Positions 20,627 through 27,672 of a DNA stretch of 27,672 nt are shown here, piece after piece (within the stretch, counting starts at the first letter, position 1; each line of letters starts with the position of its first letter). Under the pieces are notes generated by a model, which had not been told where the DNA came from, did no database searches, and saw only the letters and a program-made list of their open reading frames with translations. Source of the stretch: DASSTY01 sp035760645 (GTDB taxonomy: Bacteria > Gemmatimonadota > Gemmatimonadetes > Gemmatimonadales > GWC2-71-9). The position numbers were made by a program, and so were the translations under genes. Location: contig DASTSO010000044.1 in the NCBI GenBank assembly GCA_035760645.1, positions 1 through 27,672 of the forward strand. Direction: 5' to 3'.

Positions 20627-23119
20627 ATGACCGACCAGATCACCGATCAGACGACGGCCGACCGGACCTACCAGCCCGAGGCGGTCGAGGCCAAGTGGCA
20701 GCGGCGCTGGGCGGAGCGGGGGACGAACCAGCCGGACCTCGACCGCGCCGAGCGGCCGTTCTACAACCTCATGATGTTCCCCTATCCCTCGGCCGAGGGG
20801 CTGCACGTGGGGAACATGTTCGCCTTCACCGGCAGCGACGTCTACGGCCGCTTCAAGCGGCTGCAGGGCTTCGACGTCTTCGAGCCGATCGGCTTCGACG
20901 CCTTCGGCATCCACTCGGAGAACTTCGCGCTCAAGGTCGGGGTGCATCCGGCCGAGCTCATTCCGCGCAACATCGCGAACTTCCGCCGCCAGCTCACCCG
21001 CATCGGCGCGATGTTCGACTGGCGGCACGAGCTCTCGACCACCGACCCGACGTACTACAAGTGGACCCAGTGGCTCTTCCTCCAGCTCTTCAAGGCGGGG
21101 AAGGCCTACAAGAAGGCCGCCGCGGTCAACTGGTGCCCCACCTGCAAGACGGTGCTCGCCAACGAGCAGGTCGTCGGCGGGCTCTGCGAGCGCTGCGACA
21201 CGCCCGTCGAGCAGCGCACGCTCGAGCAGTGGTTCTTCCGCATCACCGAGTACGCCGACCGGCTCCTCGCCGACCTCGACGACAAGTCGAAGATGGACTG
21301 GTCGGAGACGACCACGACGGCGCAGCGCAACTGGCTCGGCCGCAGCGAGGGGGCGCGCATCCGCTTCGCGCTCGACCAGGCGAGCGCGGGCCACGTCGTG
21401 GGCGGCCCGGACGTGCGGATCGAGGTCTTCACGACCCGGCCCGACACGCTCTTCGGCGCCACCTACCTCGTGCTCGCCCCCGAGCACCCGCTCGTGGACG
21501 CGCTCGCGCCGGCCGAGGCGCAGCAGCGCATCGCGGCGTACCGCGACCAGGTCGCGCGCCACGACCTCGTGAGCCGGAAGACGAACCGGGAGAAGACCGG
21601 AGTGTTCACCGGCGCCTACGCCGTGAACCCCGCGACGAAGCGGCCGATCCCGATCTGGATCGCCGACTACGTGCTCATGGAGTACGGCACCGGCGCCATC
21701 ATGGCGGTGCCGGGTCACGACGAGCGCGACTTCGAGTTCGCCGAGAAGTTCGGGCTCGACATCGTGCGGGTCGTCGCCGCGGAGGGCGAGGCGGCCGACG
21801 CGCCGCTCGAGCAGGCGTTCACCGACGACGAGGCCGGCCGGCTGGTTCACTCGGGCTTCCTCGACGGCATGAGCGTGCCCGAGGCGAAGCGCGCCATCGT
21901 CGCGTGGCTCGAGCGGGAGGGCGTGGGCGAGGGCGTCGTCAACTACCGGCTCCACGACTGGTGCATCTCGCGCCAGCGCTACTGGGGCCCGCCGATCCCG
22001 GTCGTCTACTGCGACGAGCACGGCGCGGTGCCGGTGCCCGAGGACCAGCTCCCGGTGCTGCTGCCCGAGATCGAGGACTTCCGGCCCGACGACACCGGCG
22101 TGAGCCCGCTCGCGCGGCACGAGGAGTGGTACTTCACGCCCTGCCCGGTGTGCGGCAAGCGCGCGCGCCGCGAGACCGACGTCAGCGACACCTTCCTCGA
22201 TTCGGCGTGGTACTATCTCCGCTACCCGAGCACCGAGTTCGACGACCGGCCGTTCGACGCCGCGCGGACGCGGAAGTGGTGCCCGGTGGCGACCTACATC
22301 GGCGGCAACGAGCACGCCGTGCTGCACCTCCTCTACTCGCGCTACATCGCGATGGTGCTGCACGACCTGGGCTACGTGGACTTCGACGAGCCGTTCCGGC
22401 GCTTCCGGGCCCACGGGCTCATCATCAAGGAAGGCGCCAAGATGTCGAAGTCGCGCGGCAACGTCGTCGTGCCCGACGAGTACATCGCGCGCTGGGGCGC
22501 GGACACGTTCCGCATGTATCTCATGTTCCTCGGCCCCTTCCAGGAGGGCGGCGACTTCCGCGACGAGGGGATCAGCGGCCCGCGTCGCTTCCTCGACAAG
22601 GTCTGGCAGCTCGTCGGCGACACGGTGCGCGAGGACGCCTGTGACGAGATGCGCCACGACGTGCTCGTGAAGTGGCACCAGACGAAGAAGCGGGTGACCG
22701 AGGGCCTCGAGGAGCTCCGCTACAACACGGCGATCGCCGCCATGATGGAGCTCGTCAACACCCTGCGCGAGGCGAACTGCTGCGCGCGGCCGGTGGTGGA
22801 GTCGCTCGTCGTCATGCTGGCGCCGCTCGCGCCGCACTTCGCCGAGGAGTGCTGGGAGCGGCTGGGCCACGCGACGTCGGTCTTCGAGGCGCGCTGGCCG
22901 ACGTTCGACCCGGCGCTCACCGTCGAGCAGGCGGTCGAGGTCGTCGTGCAGGTCAACGGCAAGACCCGCGCGAAGGTCACCGTTCCCCGCGACGCGGACC
23001 AGGCGGCGGTCGTCGCCGCCGCGCTGGCCGACGAGGCCACCCGCCGCTTCGTCGGCGAGGGCGAGGTGCGGAAGGTGGTCCACGTGCCGAACCGGCTCCT
23101 CAACCTCGTCGTGGGCTGA
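20627..23119 (+). CDS. leuS: Leucyl-tRNA synthetase
   Basis: The 830-residue class I synthetase is of normal bacterial length. The HIGH-type motif is HVGN at 60-63 in PYPSAEGLHVGNMFAFTGSD, and KMSKS lies at 605-609. Other LeuRS landmarks are the Cys motifs CPTCKTVLANEQ and CERCD, the editing domain (TTRPDTLFGATYLVLAPEHP, then GTGAIMAVPGHDERDFEFA), SAWYYLRYPS and YIGGNEHAVLHLLYSRY. It charges tRNA-Leu in the cytoplasm. The ATG at 20627 fits the known N-terminus (YQPEAVEAKWQRRW follows shortly). The initiation region has a -10-like element but no ribosome site. Confidence 0.97.
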   Translation: MTDQITDQTTADRTYQPEAVEAKWQRRWAERGTNQPDLDRAERPFYNLMMFPYPSAEGLHVGNMFAFTGSDVYGRFKRLQGFDVFEPIGFDAFGIHSENFALKVGVHPAELIPRNIANFRRQLTRIGAMFDWRHELSTTDPTYYKWTQWLFLQLFKAGKAYKKAAAVNWCPTCKTVLANEQVVGGLCERCDTPVEQRTLEQWFFRITEYADRLLADLDDKSKMDWSETTTTAQRNWLGRSEGARIRFALDQASAGHVVGGPDVRIEVFTTRPDTLFGATYLVLAPEHPLVDALAPAEAQQRIAAYRDQVARHDLVSRKTNREKTGVFTGAYAVNPATKRPIPIWIADYVLMEYGTGAIMAVPGHDERDFEFAEKFGLDIVRVVAAEGEAADAPLEQAFTDDEAGRLVHSGFLDGMSVPEAKRAIVAWLEREGVGEGVVNYRLHDWCISRQRYWGPPIPVVYCDEHGAVPVPEDQLPVLLPEIEDFRPDDTGVSPLARHEEWYFTPCPVCGKRARRETDVSDTFLDSAWYYLRYPSTEFDDRPFDAARTRKWCPVATYIGGNEHAVLHLLYSRYIAMVLHDLGYVDFDEPFRRFRAHGLIIKEGAKMSKSRGNVVVPDEYIARWGADTFRMYLMFLGPFQEGGDFRDEGISGPRRFLDKVWQLVGDTVREDACDEMRHDVLVKWHQTKKRVTEGLEELRYNTAIAAMMELVNTLREANCCARPVVESLVVMLAPLAPHFAEECWERLGHATSVFEARWPTFDPALTVEQAVEVVVQVNGKTRAKVTVPRDADQAAVVAAALADEATRRFVGEGEVRKVVHVPNRLLNLVVG

Positions 23120-23146
23120 CGCCGGCGCCGGCACCGACGGCAGGGT

Positions 23147-23176
23147 GACGGGGCGCACCGTAGGGTGCGCCCCGTC
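23147..23176 (+). terminator. Intrinsic terminator after leuS
   Basis: A perfect 13-base stem (23147-23159 with 23164-23176) with loop GTAG lies 27 bases after the leuS stop and is followed by GCCGTTTCTTG, a modest T-rich tail. It ends 16 bases before the chosen start of the PAP2 gene, which argues against longer starts for that gene. Confidence 0.75.
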
Positions 23177-23192
23177 GCCGTTTCTTGCAGGG

Positions 23193-24158
23193 ATGGTCCT
23201 CTCGCTCGCCGACTACATCGGGGCGCACGCCTTCGCGCTGCTCGCGGTCCTGGCCGGCGTCCTCGTCGTCGCCCTCCTCGTGCTCGTGCTGGTGGGCGGC
23301 TGGGTGGTGGCGCACCGCGCCGCGCTCTGGCAGCAGCTGAGCCGCGCCTGGGGGCGCCTCGCGCGCCGGCCGGTGCCCTTCGCCGCGCACCTCGCCCGCC
23401 TTACCCCGCGCAAGTACCTCGCCCTCCACCTGCTGCTGGGCTTCGTCCTCGCCGCCGGGCTCCTCGCCTTCTTCGGGCTCGCCGACGAGATGCAGGAGCG
23501 CGCCGGGCTCGTCCAGTTCGACCTGGCCCTCGCCGAGTCGCTGCACCGCCACGCCACGCCGCGCGCGGTGTGGTGGATGGAGCAGCTCACCGCGTTCGGC
23601 TCGGGGCCCCGGATGACGCTGCTCGCGCTCCTCTGCTTCGTCCTCCTCTATCGGTACCGGCAGCACCTGCTCGCCTTCGGCTGGGCGGTCGCCGTCGCGG
23701 GGGGCGGCGCCCTCAACTCGGCGCTCAAGGCGTTCTACCGCCGGCCCCGGCCGGTGCTCGAGGACCCGTTCGTGCACGCGCGCTTCTGGAGCTTCCCGAG
23801 CGGCCACAGCATGGGGACCTTCGTCTTCACGGGGATGCTGGTCTACTTCGTGGTGCTCTTCGTGCGGCGCCCCGGGGTGCGGATCCTCGCTGCGGCGGTG
23901 GGGCTCGTCTGGACGCTCCTGATCGGCTTCAGCCGCATCTACCTCGGCGCCCACTACTTCAGCGACGTCGTCGCGGGCTACGCCGCCGGCACCGTCTGGC
24001 TCGCCGCCTGCATCTCGGGGCTCGAGCTCATCCGCCGCCGCGCGCGCCTCGACGAGTCCGCGCGCGCGGTCCCGCCGCCTCCGCCGCAGCTGGTCCCGCG
24101 TGCGCCGCTGCCGGCCTCGCCGCACCGGCCGCCGCCCGGCCCGAGACCGCGCGCCTGA
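23193..24158 (+). CDS. PAP2 superfamily membrane phosphatase
   Basis: From the ATG at 23193 the protein has 321 residues with six or seven membrane helices. The acid phosphatase signature is complete: K179 AFYRRPRP (C1), S203-G-H205 (C2), and S247 RIYLGAHYFSD258 with H254 (C3). Enzymes of this type remove phosphate from lipid phosphates such as phosphatidic acid or undecaprenyl pyrophosphate on the outer face of the inner membrane. The first helix (about 10-37) and a basic linker precede the core. The last 40 residues are Pro/Arg-rich and overlap the convergent UvdE-like gene. An in-frame upstream start at 23145 was rejected because it lies before the leuS terminator hairpin. Confidence 0.87.
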   Translation: MVLSLADYIGAHAFALLAVLAGVLVVALLVLVLVGGWVVAHRAALWQQLSRAWGRLARRPVPFAAHLARLTPRKYLALHLLLGFVLAAGLLAFFGLADEMQERAGLVQFDLALAESLHRHATPRAVWWMEQLTAFGSGPRMTLLALLCFVLLYRYRQHLLAFGWAVAVAGGGALNSALKAFYRRPRPVLEDPFVHARFWSFPSGHSMGTFVFTGMLVYFVVLFVRRPGVRILAAAVGLVWTLLIGFSRIYLGAHYFSDVVAGYAAGTVWLAACISGLELIRRRARLDESARAVPPPPPQLVPRAPLPASPHRPPPGPRPRA

Positions 24159-25071
24159 GCGCGAGGACCGCGCGCTCCTTGGCCTTCGCCTCCACGTCCA
24201 CCGTGAGCCGCCGGCCGAGCCAGTCGGCGGGGAAGTCGGCCGGATCGACGAAGTCGGCGTGCGGGCGCGGATTGCGTGCGCCCCACCCGTCGCGCGGGCT
24301 CGAGACGTGCACCCACGGCTCGGCCCCGCCGCCCGCGCGTCCCTGCCAGGTCGCCACCGCGGCCTCGGTCGCCTCGGCCACGGAGCGCGCATCGGGATGG
24401 CAGCGGTGATGGTGGACGTCGTAGACGAGCGGGACGTCGAGTGCCCGGCAGAGCGGCAGCAGGTCGCTCGGCGTGAACTGCCGGTCGTCGTTCTCGAGCG
24501 CGAGACGCGTGCGGGCCGCCGGCCCGAGTCGCGCGATGCCGCGCTCGAGCCGCGCGAGCGCGGCGGGGACGCCGCCGGCCGCGCTCCCCGCGTGCACGAC
24601 GAGCGTGTCGGCGCCGAGCCGCTCGGCGAGGGCGGCCTGGAAATCGAGCTCGCGCACCGCCGCGGCCACGACCGGCTCGCGCTCGGAGTTCAGCACGACG
24701 AACTGGTCGGGGTGAAAGCTCAGCCGCACGTCGAGCGCGCGGGCGAGCGCGCCGGCCGCGTCGAAGAGCGCCCGTGCGTCGCCCGCGGGATCGAGCGTCT
24801 CGAGGGTGTAGCCGCTCTCGGGGTGGGTGCCGAGGGGCAGGATCTGGCTCGTGATGCGGAAGGCGCCGATGCCGAGCGCGTGGCAGTGGCGCACGGCGGC
24901 GGCGAGGGCGCGGGCGTTGTCGCAGGCGATGGCGTGGAGGTGCGCGGCGCGCGCGGCGGGCGCGAGCGGGCCCAGGTGCCGGTGCGTCGCGGTGCGGAAG
25001 CGGATCGGCGCGTCGAGGAACTGGCAGCAGAGGCCCCAGCGGAGCCCTGCAGCCGGCCCGTCCGCGGTCAC
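24028..25071 (-). CDS. uvsE: UV damage endonuclease UvdE-like
   Basis: The 347-residue protein matches the UvdE TIM-barrel family: RWGLCCQF near the N-terminus, FRITSQILPLGTHPESGY, LSFHPDQFVVLNS, LVVHAGSAAGG, RLALENDDRQFTPSDLLPLC and VYDVHHHRCHP. The conserved His, Glu and Asp residues of these motifs bind metal ions in the family. UvdE nicks DNA 5' of cyclobutane dimers and 6-4 photoproducts, independent of UvrABC. It starts at the GTG that overlaps the stop of the ferritin/VIT1 gene (GTGA). The core ends near AKAKERAVLALR; the last 45 residues are an Ala/Arg/Gly tail lying antisense to the end of the PAP2 gene (131-base overlap). Confidence 0.87.
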   Translation of the reverse strand: MTADGPAAGLRWGLCCQFLDAPIRFRTATHRHLGPLAPAARAAHLHAIACDNARALAAAVRHCHALGIGAFRITSQILPLGTHPESGYTLETLDPAGDARALFDAAGALARALDVRLSFHPDQFVVLNSEREPVVAAAVRELDFQAALAERLGADTLVVHAGSAAGGVPAALARLERGIARLGPAARTRLALENDDRQFTPSDLLPLCRALDVPLVYDVHHHRCHPDARSVAEATEAAVATWQGRAGGGAEPWVHVSSPRDGWGARNPRPHADFVDPADFPADWLGRRLTVDVEAKAKERAVLALRRAVSGRAAAGAARPAAAHAGPAAAEAAGPRARTRRGARGGG

Positions 25072-26213
25072 AACATCCCGACGATCCAGTCGCCCACCAC
25101 GTAGCCCACCACCGCCACCCCGAGGCCGACGACGAGCATGTCGAGGCCGCTGCGGAAGATGCCGCGGCCGGTGAAGAAGCTGCGCGCCGCCCCCACGGCG
25201 AAGTGCGACAGCATGGCGAGCGCGAAGCTCGTCCACACCGCCCACGGCCCGCTGGTGACGAGGAACGGCGCGACCGGAATGAACGCGCCGATCGCGGTGG
25301 CGACGCCCGTCAGCCAGGCCTCGCGCATCGGCGTCGACGTCGCCTCGCCGATCTTGAGCTCCTCGCGCACCTTCTCCTCGAGCGCGCGCTCGGGGTCGGC
25401 CATCACCTGCGTCGCGAGCGCCTCGGCCTGCTCCGCCGGGATCCCCTTCGCCTCGTAGAGCAGCTTCAGCTCCTCGCGCTCGAGGTCGGGCATGAGGCGG
25501 ATCTCCTCGCGCTCCATCGCGATCTCGTGCTCGAACACCTCGCGCTCGCTCTTGGCGGCGAGGTAGCCCGAGCTGCCCATCGAGAGCGCGTCGGCCACCA
25601 TGCCCGCCACGCCGGCGACGAGCACCGCGTGGCTCGCCGTGCCGAAGCTCGCCTGCGCGCCGATCATGCCGGCGACGAGGCCGAAGTTGGCGGTGAGGCC
25701 GTCGTTGAAGCCATAGACGATGTTGCGCAGGATGCCGCCCGCGCTCGTCTTGTGCCACGGCTCGCCCGCGGTCCCCGAGATCGAGGAGAGCGTGTCGGCG
25801 TGCTCCTTCGACTCCTTGGCCAGGGTGAGCGCGGTGGGCGCCGCCGCCCCCTGCGGCGCCGCCCGGTAGAGCTGGAGATAGCCCTTCACCTCGCGCCCCT
25901 CCTCCTCGAGGAGCATCGGCAGGAGCACGCCGGGACCGATCCGCCGCGCCACCCAGGCCCGGAGCTTCGCCCCCGCGCTCGGCTCGGGCACGCCGGGATC
26001 GCGCCCGTGCTGGGCCAGCAGCTGCCGCCACATGGCGACGTGCCGGTCCTCCACGTCCGCCAGCTTGCGGTAGATCTCCGCCCGCTTCGGGTCGCGCTCC
26101 GCCCCCGCCAGCTCGCGGTAGAGGAAGGCGGCATCCGCCTCGTCGCCGAGGTGATGGAGCCAGTCGTGCAGCGCGGCGGCGTCGGGGACCGGGAGGGTGG
26201 GGGTCTGGGTCAT
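25068..26213 (-). CDS. mbfA: Ferritin-like/VIT1 iron exporter, MbfA-type
   Basis: The 381-residue protein fuses two parts. Residues about 12-145 are a ferritin-like four-helix domain with ligands such as E34, E55 and H58 (EDRH), E103-E105 and E134/H138 (ESKEH). Residues about 157-381 are a CCC1/VIT1 membrane domain beginning GGILRNIVYGFNDGLTANFGLVAGMIG, with a cytoplasmic helical insertion rich in E and K (about 215-285) and more membrane helices to the end. This is the layout of MbfA/Er-VIT proteins, which export iron and protect from peroxide stress in alphaproteobacteria. It is translationally coupled to the UvdE-like gene, pairing iron detoxification with DNA repair. No ribosome site precedes the ATG. 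Confidence 0.9.
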   Translation of the reverse strand: MTQTPTLPVPDAAALHDWLHHLGDEADAAFLYRELAGAERDPKRAEIYRKLADVEDRHVAMWRQLLAQHGRDPGVPEPSAGAKLRAWVARRIGPGVLLPMLLEEEGREVKGYLQLYRAAPQGAAAPTALTLAKESKEHADTLSSISGTAGEPWHKTSAGGILRNIVYGFNDGLTANFGLVAGMIGAQASFGTASHAVLVAGVAGMVADALSMGSSGYLAAKSEREVFEHEIAMEREEIRLMPDLEREELKLLYEAKGIPAEQAEALATQVMADPERALEEKVREELKIGEATSTPMREAWLTGVATAIGAFIPVAPFLVTSGPWAVWTSFALAMLSHFAVGAARSFFTGRGIFRSGLDMLVVGLGVAVVGYVVGDWIVGML

Positions 26214-26225
26214 GGAGAGAATAAA

Positions 26226-26341
26226 GCAGGGGCTAGGGACTAGGGGCTAGGGACTAGGGGGCTCCCGGCCGATGCCGACCTCCCCGCGCCAAGCCCGATT
26301 GACCACGCCCTAGCCCCTAGCCCCTAGTCCCTAGCCCCTGC
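26226..26341. repeat. Inverted repeat built from TAGGGRC heptamers
   Basis: The left arm (about 26226-26261) holds four heptamers of the form TAGGGGC or TAGGGAC; the right arm (26308-26341) holds the complement. The 34-base arms pair with one difference, separated by 46 bases. Each arm contains four CTAG tetranucleotides, otherwise seldom seen in this window. The element fills most of the 170-base gap between the divergent mbfA-like and sigma-factor genes. It could be a non-coding mobile repeat, a folded RNA or a multi-site operator. Confidence 0.9.
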
Positions 26342-26383
26342 CCCGTGCGACCCTCCGCCCCGCGTGCGCATCTTACAGACACC

Positions 26384-26941
26384 ATGACCACCCGGACCCT
26401 CTCCATGGACACCTACCTGGCGGCCGACGCGGAGGTCCTGGCCCGTGCGCGGGCCGGGGATCCGGCCGCGCTCGAGGCGCTCTACCGCGCCTTCGAGGTG
26501 CCCGCCTACTCGCTCGCGCGACGGATCTGCCGCACGGCGGAGGACGCGGAGGACGTGCTGCAGGAGACCTTCTTCGAGGTCTGCCGCAGCATCGGGCAGT
26601 ACCGCGGGGAGGGGAGCCTCTGGGGCTGGGTCCGGACGATCACGGCGAGCAAGGCGCTCATGCGCCTGCGCCGCAACAAGTACCGCGACACCGACGAGCT
26701 CGTCGACGACGTCGCCCCGGCGCGCCGGGAGGACACCCACCTGCGCATGGACCTCGAGGCCGCCCTCGAGCGGCTGGGCGAGACGGCGCGCGCGGTGGTC
26801 TGGCTCCACGACGTCGAGGGGTACACGCACGACGAGATCGCGCAGATGATGGGCAAGACCGTGAGCTTCTCGAAGTCGCAGCTCGCCCGCGCGCACGCCC
26901 GGCTCCGCCGGTGGCTCGGCGAGGAGGGGGGGAGCGCATGA
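26384..26941 (+). CDS. ECF (sigma-70 family) RNA polymerase sigma factor
   Basis: The 185-residue protein has region 2 near 18-90 (ALEALYRAFEVPAYSLARRI, DAEDVLQETFFEVCRSIGQYRG, LWGWVRTITASKALMRLRRNK) and region 4 near 122-175 (LGETARAVVWLHDVEGYTHDEIAQMMG, then SFSKSQLARAHARLRRWL). The ATG at 26384 lies just after CATCTT and has no clear Shine-Dalgarno site; a GTG further upstream at 26345 would fall inside or next to the repeat and is less likely. The stop overlaps the start of the zinc-finger anti-sigma gene (ATGA), confirming the pair. Confidence 0.92.
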   Translation: MTTRTLSMDTYLAADAEVLARARAGDPAALEALYRAFEVPAYSLARRICRTAEDAEDVLQETFFEVCRSIGQYRGEGSLWGWVRTITASKALMRLRRNKYRDTDELVDDVAPARREDTHLRMDLEAALERLGETARAVVWLHDVEGYTHDEIAQMMGKTVSFSKSQLARAHARLRRWLGEEGGSA

Positions 26942-27627
26942 CCGACCATCTCGGCGACCGCATCGACCCGATCGACGAGCACCCGGATCTCGAACGGCTG
27001 CTCGCGCTCCGGGAGCCCGGCGCGGAGCCGGGCGACGGCGCCGCCCGCGCGCACCTCGCGCGCTGCGCGGCGTGCCGCGAGGAATACGAGCGGCTCCACC
27101 AGCGGGTCGCCCGCCTGCGCGCGCTGCCGCCGCTCCGCCCGGCGCGCAGCCAGTGGCCGGCGATCCAGGCACGGCTCGCCGCCGAGCGGCGGCGCGAGCG
27201 CCGGCGGCGGTGGCGATGGACCGGGGTCGCCGGGCTCGCCGCGGCCGCCTCGATCGCGCTCGGCGTCGCCGTGGGCGATCTCGCCCGGCCCGCCTCCGCC
27301 GCGGCCGCCGTGGCCGACTCGATCCGGGTCGCGCAGGCGCGCTCGCAGGCGCTCGAGCAGACGCTCGACCGCTACGACCCCGAGGCCCGCGTGGTGGACG
27401 GCCGCACCGCCGCGGTGGCGCAGGAGCTGGAGGACCGGATCGCCGAGCTCGACCGGCGGCTCGAGATGGCGGAGCTGGAGCGGGCACAGGCGGCCGCGGC
27501 GCGCGCCGCCGCCGCCGCGACGATGGCGCAGGAGGAACAGGTGCTGCGCCTCTGGCGGGAACGGGTGGGGCTGCTGGACGCGCTCGTGGACGTCCACCTC
27601 ACCCGCGCCAGCAACGTGGGGCTGTGA
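26938..27627 (+). CDS. Zinc-finger (ZAS-type) membrane anti-sigma factor
   Basis: The 229-residue protein starts at the ATG overlapping the sigma-factor stop. The cytoplasmic N-terminus has the zinc anti-sigma motif H39-LAR-C43-AA-C46. A basic stretch (RRRERRRRWRW) precedes one membrane helix near 94-113. The periplasmic part is a long Ala/Glu/Arg-rich coiled coil (about 125-215). ZAS factors hold their ECF partner at the membrane until a redox or envelope signal releases it. The periplasmic coiled coil would be the sensing or partner-binding part. Confidence 0.85.
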   Translation: MTDHLGDRIDPIDEHPDLERLLALREPGAEPGDGAARAHLARCAACREEYERLHQRVARLRALPPLRPARSQWPAIQARLAAERRRERRRRWRWTGVAGLAAAASIALGVAVGDLARPASAAAAVADSIRVAQARSQALEQTLDRYDPEARVVDGRTAAVAQELEDRIAELDRRLEMAELERAQAAAARAAAAATMAQEEQVLRLWRERVGLLDALVDVHLTRASNVGL

Positions 27628-27643
27628 GCCCCGGGAGCACGAC

Positions 27644-27672
27644 GTGAAGACCGAGCATCGGTGGTACGAGCG
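27644..27672 (+). CDS. Start of a further gene in the sigma/anti-sigma operon (partial)
   Basis: A GTG at 27644 with GGGAG about 8 bases upstream begins a frame reading MKTEHRWYE that runs off the window. It lies 16 bases after the anti-sigma stop, so it is probably co-transcribed. Nothing about function can be said from nine codons. Confidence 0.45.

Noticed and set aside
17590..20643. Very long open frame on the minus strand (about 1000 codons) across egtA and the chemoreceptor, and a similarly long plus-strand frame at 19237-22644.
   Set aside because: High GC removes stop codons in antisense frames. The translations are Arg/Ala/Pro-rich without folds, while the opposite or alternative frames encode clear families.
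23145..23192. Longer PAP2 start at 23145.
   Set aside because: It would begin inside or before the leuS terminator hairpin, and the extra residues are not hydrophobic or conserved in look.
26226..26341. Replicon end or telomere because of TAGGG-type heptamers.
   Set aside because: The array is internal, inverted, and flanked by ordinary divergent genes; only four units per arm are present.

Overview
The window is very GC-rich chromosomal DNA with tightly packed genes, GTG starts, and ATGA/GTGA stop-start overlaps. Several traits fit a member of the Gemmatimonadota or a similar Gram-negative soil or sediment lineage: TonB-like and Spy-like periplasmic proteins, a MacB-type permease, an O-antigen ligase-type protein, and ECF sigma factors with anti-sigma partners. 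This placement is inferred from style and gene content; no rRNA or other marker confirms it. I see no phage, insertion sequence, CRISPR array, tRNA or rRNA.

Layout. 1-3.6 kb: 3' end of a MacB/FtsX-type permease (+), an O-antigen ligase-like protein (-), a 3-mercaptopyruvate sulfurtransferase-like rhodanese (+) and a degenerate receiver protein (-). 4.0-7.5 kb: a Gly/Tyr-rich BON-domain protein (+), then a leftward unit of an alpha/beta hydrolase, a DUF4031 protein and a DinB-like protein. 7.5-10.3 kb: a rightward unit of thiosulfate sulfurtransferase, YczE-like membrane protein and a C-terminally membrane-anchored AAA+ ATPase. 10.4-11.6 kb: a small acidic hypothetical protein and a secreted YceI protein. 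11.7-15.2 kb: a leftward group of a TonB-like protein with a carboxypeptidase-regulatory-like end, a probably frameshifted small membrane protein, an ECF sigma factor, an anti-sigma protein and two Spy-like proteins. 15.4-19.0 kb: ergothioneine operon egtB-egtD-egtA. 19.1-23.1 kb: a chemoreceptor without a periplasmic sensor (-) and leuS (+). 23.2-26.2 kb: a PAP2 phosphatase (+) overlapping tail to tail with a UvdE-like endonuclease (-), which is coupled to an MbfA-like ferritin/VIT1 protein (-). 26.4-27.7 kb: an ECF sigma factor, a zinc-finger anti-sigma factor and the first codons of another gene (+).

Functionally the window leans to stress handling: thiol and redox chemistry (ergothioneine, two rhodaneses), iron export (MbfA-like), UV damage (UvdE), envelope stress (ECF sigma/anti-sigma/Spy) and surface glycans. 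There is no classic defence or secretion island.

The most distinctive features are non-coding. (1) A palindromic element occurs at two convergent gene junctions, sharing a 47-nt identical core in opposite orientation; its outer arms contain the TAG stop codons of all four flanking genes. (2) A long inverted repeat made of TAGGGRC heptamers lies between the divergent mbfA-like and sigma-factor genes. (3) A TA(G/T)NTT element recurs upstream of genes; in three genes it sits exactly 8 nt before an ATG that lacks a Shine-Dalgarno sequence, suggesting leaderless transcripts. The best protein-level candidates for something undescribed are the rhodanese/YczE/tail-anchored AAA+ unit, the low-complexity BON protein and the TonB-like fusion.
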